From the NCBI GenBank assembly GCA_020057115.1, contig JAGVGJ010000023.1, positions 1-45,000 on the forward strand: a stretch of DNA of 45,000 bases, written 5' to 3'; not shown here. The DNA comes from Candidatus Omnitrophota bacterium (lineage in GTDB: Bacteria > Omnitrophota > Gorgyraeia > 2-01-FULL-45-10). Below: more notes on the stretch, generated by a model. The model saw only the letters and a program-made list of their open reading frames with translations, had not been told where the DNA came from and ran no database searches. Position 1 is the first letter of the stretch.

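Noticed and set aside
9130-45000. Several separate genes rather than one giant gene
   Set aside because: No in-frame stop, internal Shine-Dalgarno plus start, or intergenic gap separates the domains; linkers between them are Pro/Ala-rich coding sequence.
1-45000. CRISPR arrays, tRNA or rRNA genes, insertion sequences with transposase
   Set aside because: No regularly spaced short repeats with unique spacers, no tRNA-like cloverleaf, no rRNA segments and no transposase motif were found by reading both strands.

Overview
The window looks like chromosomal DNA of an Omnitrophota (candidate phylum OP3) bacterium. The main reason is a single open frame that starts at 9130 and runs off the right edge, at least 11,957 codons. 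It has an Omnitrophota-style N-terminus and many Ala/Pro/Glu linkers. Giant frames of this size are already reported in that phylum. Codon use throughout favours ATA (Ile) and AGG (Arg). The phylum call is an inference from these features, not from a marker gene.

Left part (1-3110): the C-terminal end of an unrecognised protein, then a structured non-coding stretch with a cruciform-like element and three copies of a REP-like motif. Two small toxin-antitoxin-like modules follow: a winged-helix/nucleotidyltransferase fusion with a HEPN protein, and a second nucleotidyltransferase with an overlapping unknown partner. Both promoters are near-consensus and carry palindromes over the -10 region and transcript start, as expected of autoregulated modules. 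A fourth REP-like copy closes the second module.

Middle (3117-8889): a tightly overlapping six-gene operon with the parts list of a D-alanylation (Dlt) system: an MBOAT acyltransferase, an SGNH-like membrane protein, a carrier protein and an AMP-forming ligase. A PP-loop ATPase of the sugar-amidotransferase type is inserted, and a TPM-domain membrane protein ends it. I infer that a carboxylate is activated on the carrier and passed by MBOAT/SGNH to an envelope glycan. The promoter lies so close to the first ATG that the mRNA would be almost leaderless.

Right part (8976-45000): a strong promoter, a roughly 120-nt structured leader and the giant gene. Its domains read like a list of envelope machinery. 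In order I see: a signal segment, a TraB/Tiki-like domain, two membrane helices with an HExxH motif, three 82-residue repeats, a possible kinase-like fold, a PPP-family phosphatase and a second degenerate PPP copy. Then come a SecY-like channel, a SecA-like ATPase with most motor motifs intact, a membrane-helix cluster, very long coiled coils with a peptidoglycan-binding domain, a TolC/OEP-like segment, two beta-rich regions (one barrel-like), a large helical repeat region, and exact 60-residue repeats still running at the window edge.

The most interesting point is the SecY- and SecA-like modules fused in cis within one chain that also carries peptidoglycan-binding and outer-membrane-like parts. 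This suggests a single-polypeptide, envelope-spanning translocation or tethering device. SecY/SecA homology is strongly supported by motifs; the TolC-like and barrel-like calls are weaker; the machine as a whole is a hypothesis.
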